NCBI RefSeq assembly: GCF_016862675.1
Contig: NZ_BONK01000006.1
Location: forward strand, 186,001-250,000
Source: Cellulomonas chitinilytica
GTDB lineage: Bacteria; Actinomycetota; Actinomycetes; Actinomycetales; Cellulomonadaceae
Reading direction: 5' to 3'
Length of the DNA stretch: 64,000 bases
Part shown: positions 47,613-57,500 of the stretch, in pieces
Layout of the letters: the number at the start of each line of letters is the position of its first letter
How positions within the stretch are numbered: position 1 is the stretch's first letter
Position numbers and translations under genes: made by a program
Notes under the pieces: generated by a model
What the model saw: only the letters and a program-made list of their open reading frames with translations
Told to the model about the DNA's origin: nothing
Databases searched by the model: none

Positions 47613-48201
47613 GGACCCAGGCGACGACCTCGCTGGTCACGGGCCCGTCGTCGCGCGGCGAGTGGTCGCCCGTGACGGTCACCAGCCTCAGCGGCCCCTC
47701 GATCGTGCCCAGGTGCAGGGCCAGCTCCTCAGGGGTGCCGAACGGGTCCCGCAGGCCCGAGACGGCCAGCGCGGGCACCGTGACCTGCGGCAGGTGCTCG
47801 ACCCTCAGCTGGTCCGGACGTCCGGGCGGGTGCAGCGGGTACGACAGCAGCACGAGCCCCGCCGCCGGCAGGCCCTGGGCGACGGCCATCGAGCACATCC
47901 GTCCCCCGAACGACCGCCCGCCCAGCACCAGGCGGTCCGTGCCGACCCCGAGCTCGGCCGCGAACGCGGTCGCCTCCTCGACGACGCACGCGATCGCCGC
48001 GTCCGGGCGGTCGGGGCCACGGCGGCCCGCACGACGGTTCGGGAAGTCGACGCGGCGGACCGGGAGCGGGGCGAGCGCCTCCTCCAGGGCGACGAGCGTG
48101 CGGTGGTCGCGGCCGGCGCTCGCTCCCGGGGTCAGCAGGACCCCGGCGACGTCCCGTGGACCCGCGGGTGCCGCGCCGCCGGTCGACGCGGGGGAGCTCA
48201 T
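47593..48201 (-). CDS. Small alpha/beta hydrolase (KANL3/Tex30-like)
   Basis: 202 aa. Nucleophile motif LGGRSFGGRMCS (G-R-S-F-G), followed by LVLLSYPLHPPGRPDQLR, and the acid/His region VSGLRDPFG and VTGDHSP. This pattern fits the dienelactone-hydrolase-like KANL3/Tex30 group. The start overlaps the stop of the upstream PLP enzyme gene by 4 nt. Substrate unknown. Confidence 0.85.
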   Translation of the reverse strand: MSSPASTGGAAPAGPRDVAGVLLTPGASAGRDHRTLVALEEALAPLPVRRVDFPNRRAGRRGPDRPDAAIACVVEEATAFAAELGVGTDRLVLGGRSFGGRMCSMAVAQGLPAAGLVLLSYPLHPPGRPDQLRVEHLPQVTVPALAVSGLRDPFGTPEELALHLGTIEGPLRLVTVTGDHSPRDDGPVTSEVVAWVRSLRVP

Positions 48202-49292
48202 CGGGCGGCGACCCGCGCCGCGTGCCCGACCGCCGCGCCCGCAGCCCGGTCCACGTCGTCCTCGTCGTTCCACACGTGGAACGCGAGCCGCACCCGGCCC
48301 CCGCGGCCGGCCACCCGGCACCCGGCCGCGTCGAGCGCTGCCCGCAGCGTGCCGCGCTCGTCGTCCTCGAGCGACACGATCGCGCTGTCGGACGGCCCCA
48401 GCCCGACGGCGTCGCGGAACGCGTTCGCGAGGCCGACGTCGTGCCGGTGCACGGCCTCACGGTCGGTCGAGGCGAACGCCTCCAGCGCGGGCGCCACCCC
48501 CAGCCACACCAACCAGGCCGGGGAGACGTCGAACCGCCGCGCGTCCGACGCCAGCGTCATCTCGGGCCCGTAGATCGACGACCAGATCTCCTTGCCCGCG
48601 TACCAGCCGGCGTGCAGCGGGCGCAGCCGCTCGACGAGGCCGGGCGCGACCGTGAGGAACGCCGCGCCGCGCGGCCCGGCGAGCCACTTGTACGACGAGC
48701 CCGTGGTCACGTCGAACCGGCCGGCGTCCGTCGGCAGCCACCCGACGGCCTGCGTCAGGTCGCACACGGTCAGCGCCCCGACGTCCGCGGCCGCCCGGCA
48801 CACCGCGTCGGCGTCCGCGACCTTCCCGTCACGCGACTGCACGAGCGAGAACGCCACCGCACCGGTCGACGGGCGCACCTCGTCGGCCAGCGCCTCCACC
48901 GGGACGTGCCGCACCGTGACGCCCCGGTCGGCGTGCGCGAGGAACGGGAACACGACCGACGCGAAGTCCTGGTCGACCGTCAGCACCTCGCACCCGTCGG
49001 GCAGCGCGGCCGCGGCCAGGCCGACGAGCGACGACACCTGCGCGCCGATCGCCACCGCGGCGGGGTCCACGCCCACGAGGCGCGCGTACGCCTCGCGTGA
49101 GCGGGTGACCGCGTCGTCGTAGCCGTCCATGTCGATGCGGCCCGCCTGCCACGCGTCGATGCCGGCACGCATCGCGTCGGCGGTCTGGCGGGACGGCAGC
49201 CCGCACGTCGCCGCGTCGAGGTAGCCGGGGACGCGCTCGAAGCGGTCCTGCAGCGCGGCGAGCGTCCCGGTCCCCGTCGTCGTCGTGGTCAT
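48198..49292 (-). CDS. Class V aminotransferase-fold PLP enzyme
   Basis: 364 aa. PLP-binding Lys in TTGSSYKWLAGPRGAAFL; the Asp that contacts the pyridine ring in VCDLTQAVGWLP. Resembles cysteine desulfurase/kynureninase-like members and isopenicillin-epimerase-like proteins, but I cannot assign the reaction. No CxxR-type persulfide loop Cys is evident. GACCAT ends 6 nt before ATG 49292. Coupled to the alpha/beta hydrolase gene. Confidence 0.85.
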   Translation of the reverse strand: MTTTTTGTGTLAALQDRFERVPGYLDAATCGLPSRQTADAMRAGIDAWQAGRIDMDGYDDAVTRSREAYARLVGVDPAAVAIGAQVSSLVGLAAAALPDGCEVLTVDQDFASVVFPFLAHADRGVTVRHVPVEALADEVRPSTGAVAFSLVQSRDGKVADADAVCRAAADVGALTVCDLTQAVGWLPTDAGRFDVTTGSSYKWLAGPRGAAFLTVAPGLVERLRPLHAGWYAGKEIWSSIYGPEMTLASDARRFDVSPAWLVWLGVAPALEAFASTDREAVHRHDVGLANAFRDAVGLGPSDSAIVSLEDDERGTLRAALDAAGCRVAGRGGRVRLAFHVWNDEDDVDRAAGAAVGHAARVAAR

Positions 49293-49390
49293 GGGCCGAT
49301 GGTCGCCCGACGTGCGGCCCCGCACAACGTCCAGCTCACCGGAAGTGGCCTCTCCGGGGCGGTGCGGGTGGGCCTGTCCCGGCGGCGCGG

Positions 49391-49798
49391 TCAGCGGACG
49401 ACGGCTGCGACGGCGGCGACCTCGATCAGGGCGCCCGGCACCGAGAGGCCCGCGACCCGGGCGCCGGTCACGAGCGCCGGGTCGCCGTCGACCTGGAGGG
49501 TCGGGGCGGCCGCGGCGAAGGCGGCCCCGAGGTCGGCGCCGTCGACGATGAGGATCGTCCACGCCACGACGTCACGGATCGTCGCGTCGGCCGCGGCGAG
49601 CGCCGTGACGACGTTCGCCATGACCTGACGGGTCTGGGCCGCGACGTCGTCCCCGCCGACGAGGGCGCCGGTGGCGTCGACGGCGTTCTGGCCGCCGACG
49701 TGGATGGTCGTCGCCCCCGGCGGCACGACGGCGACGTGGCTGAACACCGGGCTGTGCACCAGCCCGGCGGGGCGGAGGAACGAGACGGAGGTGTCCAT
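49391..49798 (-). CDS. RidA/YjgF-family protein
   Basis: 135 aa. VGGQNAVDATGALVGGDDVAAQTRQVMANV and ALVTGARVAGLSVPGALIEVAAVAAV are RidA-like; the usual C-terminal catalytic Arg (near R-A-A/V before LPGALIEVE) appears as GARVAGLSVPGALIEV. Second RidA in the window, of a different subgroup. TAGCGT ends 7 nt before ATG 49798. Confidence 0.87.
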   Translation of the reverse strand: MDTSVSFLRPAGLVHSPVFSHVAVVPPGATTIHVGGQNAVDATGALVGGDDVAAQTRQVMANVVTALAAADATIRDVVAWTILIVDGADLGAAFAAAAPTLQVDGDPALVTGARVAGLSVPGALIEVAAVAAVVR

Positions 49799-49805
49799 AC
49801 GGGTC

Positions 49806-49811
49806 ACGCTA
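49806..49811 (-). promoter_or_regulatory. -10 element, leaderless RidA gene
   Basis: TAGCGT on the minus strand, 7 nt before the ATG. Confidence 0.5.
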
Positions 49812-49845
49812 GGGCGAACCACCCACACGGACCCGCCGCTGCGGT

Positions 49846-49851
49846 TAGGGT
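49846..49851 (+). promoter_or_regulatory. -10 element, leaderless two-helix membrane gene
   Basis: TAGGGT ends 6 nt before GTG 49858. Confidence 0.55.
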
Positions 49852-49857
49852 CGCGCG

Positions 49858-50292
49858 GTGTCCGTCGCCGCCCTCCTGGTGCTCCTCGCCGTCCTGACCC
49901 TCGCCGTCGGGCCCGTCCTCATCGTGCTCGGCAGCCGGAGGATCGCGGCCGCGCGGAACGTGCCCCGGGTGGCGGTGCCGGCCCGTCTGCTGTCCCGCTG
50001 GCCCGTGCCCGGCGGGCTGATGCTCTCCGTCGAGTACCCCGGCCCCGACGGGAGGCCGCTGCGTGCGGACACGTACGCCGTGATCCGCCAGGGGCTCGGC
50101 GCGACCCCGACGTTCGCGGGCTGGGTGTACGTGAACCGTGACGACCCGTCGGACGTCATGACCCGCCCCACCGGGCGGACCGGTGCGGGCTGGTGGCTCG
50201 TCATCGTCGGGATCGTGCTGTGCGTCGCGTCCCTGCTGCTGCTCCTCGTGGCCGGCGTCGTCGCCGTCAGCAACGCGGGCGTCCCCGCCTGA
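49858..50292 (+). CDS. Two-helix membrane protein with DUF3592-like core
   Basis: 144 aa. N-terminal helix (LLVLLAVLTLAVGPVLIVLG), a beta-rich central part (PARLLSRWPVPGGLMLSVEYPGPDGRPLRADT, VYVNRDDPSDVMTRPT) and a C-terminal helix. The layout resembles DUF3592 proteins. Function unknown. Confidence 0.72.
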   Translation: MSVAALLVLLAVLTLAVGPVLIVLGSRRIAAARNVPRVAVPARLLSRWPVPGGLMLSVEYPGPDGRPLRADTYAVIRQGLGATPTFAGWVYVNRDDPSDVMTRPTGRTGAGWWLVIVGIVLCVASLLLLLVAGVVAVSNAGVPA

Positions 50293-50305
50293 CGGCCGGT
50301 CAGGC
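50287..50305. terminator. Small hairpin over convergent stop codons
   Basis: GCCTGAC and GTCAGGC pair perfectly over a 5-nt loop; the two arms carry the stop codons of the converging genes. Confidence 0.45.
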
Positions 50306-51148
50306 CTCGATCCCCAGCACCGCGCGGATGGTGCGGACCACGCCGTTGGCGTTGTTCGACGGCGCGACGAACCGGGCGGCGGCCCGCACCTCGGGGTGCG
50401 CGTTGTCCATCGCGAACGACCAGTGCGAGGCGGCGAGCATGCCGAGGTCGTTGAAGTAGTCGCCGAAGGCCATGGTCTGCTCGGGGGTGATGCCGAGCCG
50501 GGCCTGGACGGCCTGCAGGGCGGTGCCCTTGTCGACGGTCCGGCCCATCACGTCGACCCAGTGCTCGCCGGACACGATCACCCGGTCGTGCGCGTCGAAC
50601 GGCGCGAGCAGCGGCCCGGCGCCCTGCTCGGCGGGGCCGAAGTCGTACACCGCGACCTTCAGCACGTCGTCCTCGACCGCGGTCAGGTCGTCGACGAGCT
50701 CCAGGAGGGCGTAGTAGGGGCGGACCTGCGCGAGGAACCGGTCGTCGGTGCGCTCGACGTACGCGGACCGCTTGCCGCACAGGACCGTGCCCACGTCGCC
50801 GGCCGACGAGCGCACCGTCCCGACGAGGGCGTGGGCGGTCGCCGGCGTGAGCGGGTCGGAGGAGATCTCCTCGTCGTGCCGCACCACGTACGCGCCGTTC
50901 TCCGCGATGTAGACGAGGTCGTCCCGCGCGAACTCGCGGCGCAGCGTCGCGTACTGGCGGCCGCTCGCGGGGGCGACGAGGATCCCGCGGCGGTCCAGCT
51001 CCTCGAGCAGCGGCCAGAAGCTCGGGTCGATCCGCTTGTGGTCGTCGAGCAGGGAACCGTCCTGGTCGAGGGCGATCAGGCGGACGTCGGGGACCTCCCC
51101 GACGTCGGGCGGGTCGAGGACGGGGCGGGGGCCGGGCGCAGTGGTCAC
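50300..51148 (-). CDS. HAD-family hydrolase (Cof-type)
   Basis: 282 aa. HAD motif I LIALDQDGSLLDD, motif II in LVAPASGR, Lys in VDKGTALQAVQ and motif IV AFGDYFNDLGMLA give the Cof subfamily of sugar-phosphate/FMN-type phosphatases. The first Asp of motif I is followed by Gln (DQD) instead of the common DLD. GAGGAT ends 6 nt before GTG 51148. Substrate unknown. Confidence 0.92.
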   Translation of the reverse strand: MTTAPGPRPVLDPPDVGEVPDVRLIALDQDGSLLDDHKRIDPSFWPLLEELDRRGILVAPASGRQYATLRREFARDDLVYIAENGAYVVRHDEEISSDPLTPATAHALVGTVRSSAGDVGTVLCGKRSAYVERTDDRFLAQVRPYYALLELVDDLTAVEDDVLKVAVYDFGPAEQGAGPLLAPFDAHDRVIVSGEHWVDVMGRTVDKGTALQAVQARLGITPEQTMAFGDYFNDLGMLAASHWSFAMDNAHPEVRAAARFVAPSNNANGVVRTIRAVLGIEA

Positions 51149-51169
51149 CCGACGATCCTCGCAAACGGC

Positions 51170-51862
51170 TCAGCCGGCGCTCTCGGACCCCGCGAGCGCG
51201 AGGGCGTCGCTTACGCCGGTCTCGGGCGGTCCGCCGAAGCGCGGTGCGCGGTGCGTGAGCGCGTCGAACGCGGCCCGGCCCGACGCGGGCAGCTCCCGCA
51301 CGCGGTACATCGCCGCCTTCGCGGGCTCCACGCTGCGCGACGAGACGCCCACGCCGACGACGTCGATCCCCGCGGCCCCGCAGGAGAACAGCGCCCGCCG
51401 CAGGTGGTAGTCCTGCGTGACGACGACCGCACCGGTCACGCCGAACACGTCGTGCGCCCGCACGCACGTGTCGTGCGTGTCGACCCCCGCGAAGTCCGAG
51501 ACCACCGCCGCGTCGGGCACGCCGTGGTCCACGAGCCAGCCGCGCATGGCCGTCGGCTCGTCGTGCCACCGCGTGGTGCTGTCGCCGCTCACCAGGACCA
51601 CCCGCACCGTGCCGTCCGCGTACAGCCGGCGCGCGGCCTCGAGCCGTCGACGCAGGTAGGTGGACGGGCTGCCGTCGGGCCGCAGGCCGGCGCCGAGGAC
51701 GAGCGCGACGGGCCGGTCCGGCACGTCGCCCGCGTCGCGGACGCGGGACTGACCCACGGCCTGCACCCAGAGCACCGGCGCGGCGACCACGAGGACGAGG
51801 GCCGCGGCCACCACCGCGACGAGGCGGCGACGCGACCGGCGGGGCGGCGGGGCGGTGGTCAC
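51170..51862 (-). CDS. SanA/YdcF-like (DUF218) envelope protein
   Basis: 230 aa. N-terminal membrane anchor (LVAVVAAALVLVVAAPVLW), then DUF218 with ALVLGAGLRPDGSPSTYLRRRLEAA, VLVSGDSTT, VVSDFAGVDTHDTCVRA and VVTQDYHLRRALF. The SanA branch influences envelope permeability in enterobacteria; the reaction is unknown. TACGCT (51870-51875) ends 7 nt before the GTG. Confidence 0.9.
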   Translation of the reverse strand: MTTAPPPRRSRRRLVAVVAAALVLVVAAPVLWVQAVGQSRVRDAGDVPDRPVALVLGAGLRPDGSPSTYLRRRLEAARRLYADGTVRVVLVSGDSTTRWHDEPTAMRGWLVDHGVPDAAVVSDFAGVDTHDTCVRAHDVFGVTGAVVVTQDYHLRRALFSCGAAGIDVVGVGVSSRSVEPAKAAMYRVRELPASGRAAFDALTHRAPRFGGPPETGVSDALALAGSESAG

Positions 51863-51937
51863 GACGGCGAGCGTACGGCCGCGGCGACGCGTGCGGGCCG
51901 CGAGCCTGGGCCGCCGCGCCCGTCAGGACCTTCGTCA

Positions 51938-51951
51938 CGCCTGCGGCGAAC
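51938..51951 (+). promoter_or_regulatory. Candidate ClgR operator and -10 upstream of clpC
   Basis: CGCCTGCGGCGAAC fits the ClgR consensus CGC-N5-GCG followed by A/T-A/T-C/G. ClgR activates clp genes in actinobacteria. A TAGCAT hexamer (51980-51985) about 30 nt downstream could be the -10, giving a leader of about 70 nt. Confidence 0.5.
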
Positions 51952-52062
51952 ACGGGCAGTGGCAGCACCACCCCGCCGTTAGCATCGAACAACGCCGCTC
52001 GTCGTCGCCCACCGGCCGCCGCCCCGGGTACGCGGTGAGCACGTCGCTCGTGAGGAGTGCAC

Positions 52063-54648
52063 ATGTTCGAGAGATTCACGGACCGAGCCCGTCGCGTGGT
52101 CGTCCTTGCCCAAGAAGAGGCACGGATGCTCAACCACAACTACATCGGCACCGAGCACATCCTCCTGGGACTGATCCACGAGGGTGAGGGTGTCGCGGCC
52201 AAGGCTCTCGAGTCGCTCGGCATCTCCCTCGAGGCCGTCCGCGCCCAGGTGCAGGAGATCATCGGCGAGGGCCAGCAGGCGCCGTCGGGGCACATCCCGT
52301 TCACGCCGCGCGCCAAGAAGGTCCTGGAGCTGTCGCTGCGCGAGGCGCTGCAGCTCGGCCACAACTACATCGGCACCGAGCACATCCTGCTCGGCCTCAT
52401 CCGCGAGGGTGAGGGCGTCGCGGCCCAGGTGCTGAACAAGCTCGGCGCCGACCTCAACCGCGTGCGCCAGCAGGTCATCCAGCTCGTGTCCGGCTACCAG
52501 GGCAAGGAGCCCGTCGCCGCCGGCGGCCCGCAGGAGGGTCAGCCCTCGGGCTCGGCCGTCCTCGACCAGTTCGGCCGCAACCTCACGCAGGCGGCGCGCG
52601 ACGGCAAGCTCGACCCGGTCATCGGGCGCGAGAAGGAGATCGAGCGGGTCATGCAGGTGCTGTCCCGCCGCACCAAGAACAACCCGGTCCTCATCGGGGA
52701 GCCCGGCGTCGGCAAGACGGCCGTCGTCGAGGGCCTCGCGCAGGACATCGTGCGCGGGGACGTCCCGGAGACGCTCAAGGACAAGCAGCTCTACACGCTG
52801 GACCTGGGCGCCCTGGTGGCCGGCTCCCGCTACCGCGGTGACTTCGAGGAGCGCCTGAAGAAGGTCCTCAAGGAGATCCGCACGCGCGGCGACATCATCC
52901 TGTTCATCGACGAGATCCACACGCTCGTCGGTGCGGGTGCCGCCGAGGGCGCGATCGACGCGGCGAGCATCCTCAAGCCGATGCTGGCCCGCGGCGAGCT
53001 GCAGACCATCGGTGCGACCACGCTCGACGAGTACCGCAAGTACGTCGAGAAGGACCCGGCCCTGGAGCGCCGCTTCCAGCCGATCCAGGTCGCCGAGCCG
53101 AACCTGCAGCACGCGATCGAGATCCTCAAGGGCCTGCGCGACCGCTACGAGGCGCACCACCGGGTGTCCATCACGGACGCCGCCCTGGTGGCCGCCGCGA
53201 CGCTCGCCGACCGGTACGTCAACGACCGGTACCTGCCGGACAAGGCGATCGACCTGGTCGACGAGGCCGGCGCCCGGCTGCGCATCCGCCGCATGACGGC
53301 TCCGCCGGAGCTGCGCGAGCTCGACGAGCAGATCGCCGAGACGCGCCGCGACAAGGAGTCGGCGATCGACGAGCAGGACTTCGAGAAGGCCGCGCGCCTG
53401 CGCGACACCGAGAAGCAGCTCGGACTGCGCCGCCTCGAGAAGGAGAAGTCCTGGAAGAACGGCGACCTCGACGCCGTCGCCGAGGTGGACGAGGAGCTCA
53501 TCGCCGAGGTGCTGGCGAACGCCACGGGCATCCCGGTGTTCAAGCTCACCGAGGAGGAGTCCAGCCGCCTGCTCCACATGGAGGAGAACCTGCACAAGCG
53601 GGTCGTCGGCCAGGACGCCGCCATCAAGGCGCTCTCGCAGGCCATCCGCCGCACGCGCGCCGGGCTCAAGGACCCGAAGCGTCCCGGTGGGTCGTTCATC
53701 TTCGCCGGCCCCACGGGCGTCGGGAAGACGGAGCTCGCCAAGGCGCTCGCGGAGTTCCTGTTCGGTGACGAGGACGCGCTGATCCAGCTCGACATGTCCG
53801 AGTTCTCGGAGAAGCACACCGTCTCGCGGCTGTTCGGCTCGCCTCCCGGCTACGTCGGGTACGACGAGGGCGGCCAGCTCACCGAGAAGGTGCGCCGCAA
53901 GCCGTTCTCGGTGGTCCTGTTCGACGAGGTCGAGAAGGCCCACGCGGACATCTTCAACTCGCTGCTGCAGATCCTCGAGGACGGTCGCCTGACCGACTCG
54001 CAGGGCCGGGTGGTCGACTTCAAGAACACCGTGATCATCATGACCACCAACCTCGGCACGCGGGACATCGCCAAGGGCCTGCAGACCGGCTTCCAGGCCG
54101 GTGGCGACCTGTCGACGTCCTACGAGCGGATGAAGGCCAAGGTCAACGACGAGCTCAAGACGCACTTCCGTCCCGAGTTCCTCAACCGCGTCGACGACGT
54201 GGTCGTGTTCCCGCAGCTGTCCCAGCCGGAGATCTTCGCGATCGTCGACCTGATGATCGCCAAGCTCGACAAGCGGCTGAAGGACAAGGACATGGCCATC
54301 GAGGTCACGCCCGCCGCGAAGAAGCTCCTCTCGGAGAAGGGCTACGACCCGGTCCTGGGCGCCCGGCCGCTGCGCCGCGCGATCCAGCGGGACATCGAGG
54401 ACGCCCTGTCCGAGAAGATCCTGTTCGGGGAGCTCAAGTCCGGCCAGCTCGTGATCGTGGACGCCGAGGGCGAAGGCCTGCTCGGGGAGTTCATCTTCCG
54501 CGGCGTGCCGAAGGGCGAGCGCCCGGCGGAGCCCGTCACGGTGGGCGCCTCGGTCGGGACGGCCCACTCCGGGACCGACGTGCCGGCCGCGCCGACCGTC
54601 TCCGGTCGGGGCGACGGCGGGACGGGGACGCAGCCGATCGCCGGCTGA
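52063..54648 (+). CDS. clpC: ATP-dependent Clp protease ATP-binding subunit ClpC
   Basis: 861 aa AAA+ unfoldase that feeds ClpP. Two N-domain repeats (each with [13 protein letters not shown]), Walker A1 [10 protein letters not shown], a middle domain with a UVR motif ([18 protein letters not shown]), Walker A2 [16 protein letters not shown] and the ClpP-contact loop region in the second AAA domain. ATG 52063 with GAGGAG gives the standard [12 protein letters not shown]. The C-terminus has a Gly/Thr-rich tail of about 40 residues. A ClgR-like operator upstream points to stress control. Confidence 0.97.
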   Translation: MFERFTDRARRVVVLAQEEARMLNHNYIGTEHILLGLIHEGEGVAAKALESLGISLEAVRAQVQEIIGEGQQAPSGHIPFTPRAKKVLELSLREALQLGHNYIGTEHILLGLIREGEGVAAQVLNKLGADLNRVRQQVIQLVSGYQGKEPVAAGGPQEGQPSGSAVLDQFGRNLTQAARDGKLDPVIGREKEIERVMQVLSRRTKNNPVLIGEPGVGKTAVVEGLAQDIVRGDVPETLKDKQLYTLDLGALVAGSRYRGDFEERLKKVLKEIRTRGDIILFIDEIHTLVGAGAAEGAIDAASILKPMLARGELQTIGATTLDEYRKYVEKDPALERRFQPIQVAEPNLQHAIEILKGLRDRYEAHHRVSITDAALVAAATLADRYVNDRYLPDKAIDLVDEAGARLRIRRMTAPPELRELDEQIAETRRDKESAIDEQDFEKAARLRDTEKQLGLRRLEKEKSWKNGDLDAVAEVDEELIAEVLANATGIPVFKLTEEESSRLLHMEENLHKRVVGQDAAIKALSQAIRRTRAGLKDPKRPGGSFIFAGPTGVGKTELAKALAEFLFGDEDALIQLDMSEFSEKHTVSRLFGSPPGYVGYDEGGQLTEKVRRKPFSVVLFDEVEKAHADIFNSLLQILEDGRLTDSQGRVVDFKNTVIIMTTNLGTRDIAKGLQTGFQAGGDLSTSYERMKAKVNDELKTHFRPEFLNRVDDVVVFPQLSQPEIFAIVDLMIAKLDKRLKDKDMAIEVTPAAKKLLSEKGYDPVLGARPLRRAIQRDIEDALSEKILFGELKSGQLVIVDAEGEGLLGEFIFRGVPKGERPAEPVTVGASVGTAHSGTDVPAAPTVSGRGDGGTGTQPIAG

Positions 54649-54660
54649 CCTCCCAGACCC

Positions 54661-54710
54661 GCACGACGACAGCCCCGGTCCCCTCTGTGGGGGCCGGGGC
54701 TTCGTCGTGC
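54661..54710 (+). terminator. Terminator after clpC
   Basis: GCACGACGA-AGCCCCGG pairs with CCGGGGCT-TCGTCGTGC, with an inner CCC/GGG. Confidence 0.88.
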
Positions 54711-54835
54711 CCGGGAGGCTGTGGAGAACCCTGACCGCGATGACGACCGGATCGCCATCCACGCGCTGACCTGGGCGGGCGCGCCCGCCGGGACGGGTAC
54801 GCCTCACGCGGCGAGAGGGGCCAGGATGGCTGACC

Positions 54836-55372
54836 GTGGACGTCGTGGTGCTGTCAGGGACCGTCGGGGCGGGGAAGACCACGGTCGCGGGCGCGCTGCG
54901 TCGAGAGCTGGTCGCCCAGGGGCACGTCGCGGCGGAGCTCGACGTGGACGGCGTGGCACGCCAGGCGCCCGCGCCGCCGGCCGACCCGTTCAACGAGCGG
55001 CTCGTCGTCGCCCACCTGCGCGCACTGCGGTCGCGGTGGGAGCGGGCCGGTGTCGACGTCCTGGTCCTGCCGCGCGTCGTCGAGACGGTCGCGCAACGAG
55101 ACGCCTACGCCGACGCGGTGGGCCGGCCGGTCCGCGTGGTGCGGATCGACGCGCCTGCCTCGACCCGACGCCGCCGACTCGTTGCCCGGCACGACGCCGG
55201 TCCGGACCGGGACTGGCACCTCGCCCGTACCGACTCGCTCGCGGCGATCCTGGCAGTCGCCGCGGTCGAGGACGTCGTGGTCGTCAACGACCGGCGCCCG
55301 CCGTCCGCCGTCGCCACGGAGATCCTCGCTGCCCTCGGCTGGTCGCAGCGGTGCACGACGGTCGGGCCCTGA
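54836..55372 (+). CDS. P-loop NTPase, small kinase-like
   Basis: 178 aa. Walker A LSGTVGAGKTTVAGAL at residues 6-21, a middle strand VDVLVLPRVVE, and RIDAPASTRRRRL like the lid/base region of nucleotide kinases. Similar in plan to the AAA protein at 22.8 kb but not obviously its paralogue. CAGGAT ends 8 nt before the GTG. The substrate is unknown. Between 55373 and 55543 I see no convincing gene. Confidence 0.75.
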   Translation: MDVVVLSGTVGAGKTTVAGALRRELVAQGHVAAELDVDGVARQAPAPPADPFNERLVVAHLRALRSRWERAGVDVLVLPRVVETVAQRDAYADAVGRPVRVVRIDAPASTRRRRLVARHDAGPDRDWHLARTDSLAAILAVAAVEDVVVVNDRRPPSAVATEILAALGWSQRCTTVGP

Positions 55373-55543
55373 GCGGTCCGGCCGGACGTCACCGGTCGGC
55401 GGCGGAGGGTCGTCGTGCCTCGCGCGCCGACGTCGGCCAGGCCACCGACGATCAGGCCCAGCACCGTGGCGACGACCGACACGATGCACGCGACCGGGCC
55501 GCGCGGGTCCCGTGCGGTGGTCGCTCCTGGCACACTCTCGCGC

Positions 55544-56329
55544 GTGACGACACCGCCGCCCGACCCTGCCGGGCTCGACCTCTCGCCGCTGCGCCGCCGT
55601 GCGACCCGCCGCGAGCTGTGGACCTGGCGGCGTGAGCAGCGCGCACGGCAACCCCGCGGGTACGTCGACGTCGAGCACATGACCGGCCTCATCCTCGTGT
55701 GGGGCTTCGGCGGGTTCGTGGCGGTCGCCGCCGTCGGGTCGGGGATCTACGCGCTGCACGACACGTTCGGGCGGACGGTCGTCGCGGTTGTCGCGATCGT
55801 GGCGCTGGCGACCTCCTGGGTCCTCGCGCGGGTGATCCTCTACCACGGCCCGCGGTGGCGGCGGTGGGCGAGGCTCGCGACGTTCGCGCGGGTCAACGGC
55901 TGGTCGTACGACGTCATGCGGACCGGACCGGCGCACCCCGCGGCCCGGTTCGCGCGGGCCGGCACGCTCGGCACCGCGCTCGACGTGTTCCACGACCCGG
56001 TGCGCCGCGCGCACATCGGCAACCACGTCAGCCCCGTCGCGGCCGGCATGGTGCAGGCGGACCGGTTCGGCTACGTCGTCGTCGAACTGGGCCTGCCCAT
56101 CTCGGACCGGCCGATCCCACGCGACGAGGTGCGGCGCATCACGGACAGCCGCGCGCACCTGTTCGCGTTCGAGGGCGAGGTGCTCGACGGGTCGGTGGTG
56201 CTGACCATGGACTCGCCGTGGTTCCGGTTCCGCGACGCCGACACCATGCGGCGGATCGTCGGGGTCGTCGACTCGGTCACCGAACGTGCGCCTGCGTGGG
56301 CCGGGGTGGCCGACCGCCCGTCGAGCTAG
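55544..56329 (+). CDS. Hypothetical membrane-anchored protein
   Basis: 261 aa. A basic N-terminus (RRRATRRELWTWRREQRAR), two membrane helices (residues about 48-95), then a cytoplasmic domain with FHDPVRRAHIGNHV, FGYVVVELGLPISDRPIPRDEVRRI and GSVVLTMDSPWFRFRDADTMRRI. The last part resembles membrane proteins of the DUF3137 kind, but I cannot assign it. CACACT ends 7 nt before GTG 55544. Confidence 0.7.
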   Translation: MTTPPPDPAGLDLSPLRRRATRRELWTWRREQRARQPRGYVDVEHMTGLILVWGFGGFVAVAAVGSGIYALHDTFGRTVVAVVAIVALATSWVLARVILYHGPRWRRWARLATFARVNGWSYDVMRTGPAHPAARFARAGTLGTALDVFHDPVRRAHIGNHVSPVAAGMVQADRFGYVVVELGLPISDRPIPRDEVRRITDSRAHLFAFEGEVLDGSVVLTMDSPWFRFRDADTMRRIVGVVDSVTERAPAWAGVADRPSS

Positions 56330-56392
56330 CCGCTGCGGCGATCCGGTCGCGTTCGTGCCGTCAGCAGCTCATCCACAGCCAGACGGCAGACG

Positions 56393-56430
56393 CACGGCGG
56401 CTCCGGTCCGTGGGGACCGGAGCCGCCGTG
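56393..56430. terminator. Strong hairpin between convergent genes
   Basis: CACGGCGGCTCCGGTCC and GGACCGGAGCCGCCGTG are exact reverse complements (17 bp) around a 4-nt loop. It can end both the upstream hypothetical gene and the aldo/keto reductase gene. Confidence 0.9.
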
Positions 56431-56440
56431 AAGCAGCGTG

Positions 56441-57469
56441 TCAGCGCGGGCGGCGGCGCAGCGTCGCGTCCGTGAGGGCCGGCGGGGTCCAGCCCGCGTC
56501 GGCCGCGTTGAGGGTCGTGCCGGGAGCGACGATGGCGTCGATCTCGTCGAGGACGTCCGCCGGGAGGCGGGTGTCGAGCGCGGCGAGCGCCGAGTCGAGG
56601 TGCTCGGCCGTGCGCGGGCCGATGATCGCGGACGTCACCGCCGGGTGCTCCAGGACGAACCCGAGGGCGAGCTGCACGAGCGTCAGCCCGGAGGCGTCGG
56701 CCAGCTTGGTCAGCGCCTGGACCGCGGACGCCTTCGCGACGTTCTCCGGGAGCGACGGGTCGTGCCGGCCGGGCTGGCGGGCGATCCGCGGGGACACCGG
56801 GGCGTCGGCGCCGACGGGCCGACCGGACAGCCAGCCGCCCGCGAGCGGGCTCCACGGCAGGACGCCGAGGCCGTGCTCCTGCGCGAGCGGCAGGATCTCC
56901 CGCTCGACGCCGCGCGCGAGGATCGAGTACGGCGGCTGCTCGGTGACCGGACGGACGAGGCGGCGGTCGCGGGCGACCCACTGGGCCTCGACGAGATGCG
57001 ACCCGAGGAACGTCGACGTGCCGACGTAGCGGACCTTGCCCTGGTGGACCAGGTCCGAGAGCGCCGACAGGGTCTCCTCGATGTCCGTGACCGGCTCGGG
57101 GCGGTGCACCTGGTAGAGGTCGATGTGGTCGGTCTGCAGGCGGGTGAGGGACGCCTCGACCTCCCGGACGATCCAGCGACGGGAGTTGCCGGCGTGGTTC
57201 ACCTCGTCGGAGAGGCGGCCGTGGACCTTCGTCGCGAGGATCACGTCGTCGCGACGACCACGGAGGGCCTTGCCGACGATCGTCTCGGACTCGCCGCGCG
57301 AGTAGACGTCGGCGGTGTCGACGATGTTGATGCCGGCGTCGAGGGCGCGGTGGATGATCGCGACGGACTCGTCGTGGTCGGTGTTGCCCCAGGCGCCGAA
57401 GTTCATCGTGCCGAGCGTCAGGGGGGTGACCTGGACGCCGGTGCGGCCGAGCGGGCGGTACGTGGTCAT
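56441..57469 (-). CDS. Aldo/keto reductase (AKR11-like)
   Basis: 342 aa. Catalytic Asp in [14 protein letters not shown] with Tyr, Lys in ILATKVHG, His in [13 protein letters not shown] site [13 protein letters not shown]. The long substrate loop [15 protein letters not shown] fits YajO/AKR11 members. AAGGAG lies 9-14 nt before ATG. It is the last gene of a probable five-gene run with the monooxygenase and ABC transporter, 31 nt after the former. Confidence 0.92.
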   Translation of the reverse strand: MTTYRPLGRTGVQVTPLTLGTMNFGAWGNTDHDESVAIIHRALDAGINIVDTADVYSRGESETIVGKALRGRRDDVILATKVHGRLSDEVNHAGNSRRWIVREVEASLTRLQTDHIDLYQVHRPEPVTDIEETLSALSDLVHQGKVRYVGTSTFLGSHLVEAQWVARDRRLVRPVTEQPPYSILARGVEREILPLAQEHGLGVLPWSPLAGGWLSGRPVGADAPVSPRIARQPGRHDPSLPENVAKASAVQALTKLADASGLTLVQLALGFVLEHPAVTSAIIGPRTAEHLDSALAALDTRLPADVLDEIDAIVAPGTTLNAADAGWTPPALTDATLRRRPR

Positions 57470-57500
57470 GCGTGGGCTCCTTCGAGGAGGGTGGACGGGG

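Noticed and set aside
55373..55543. Small minus-strand membrane protein (hydrophobic run VACIVSVVATVLGLIVGGLA)
   Set aside because: The frame runs on into the antisense of the P-loop gene with no stop and has no start signal; the hydrophobic run alone is not enough.
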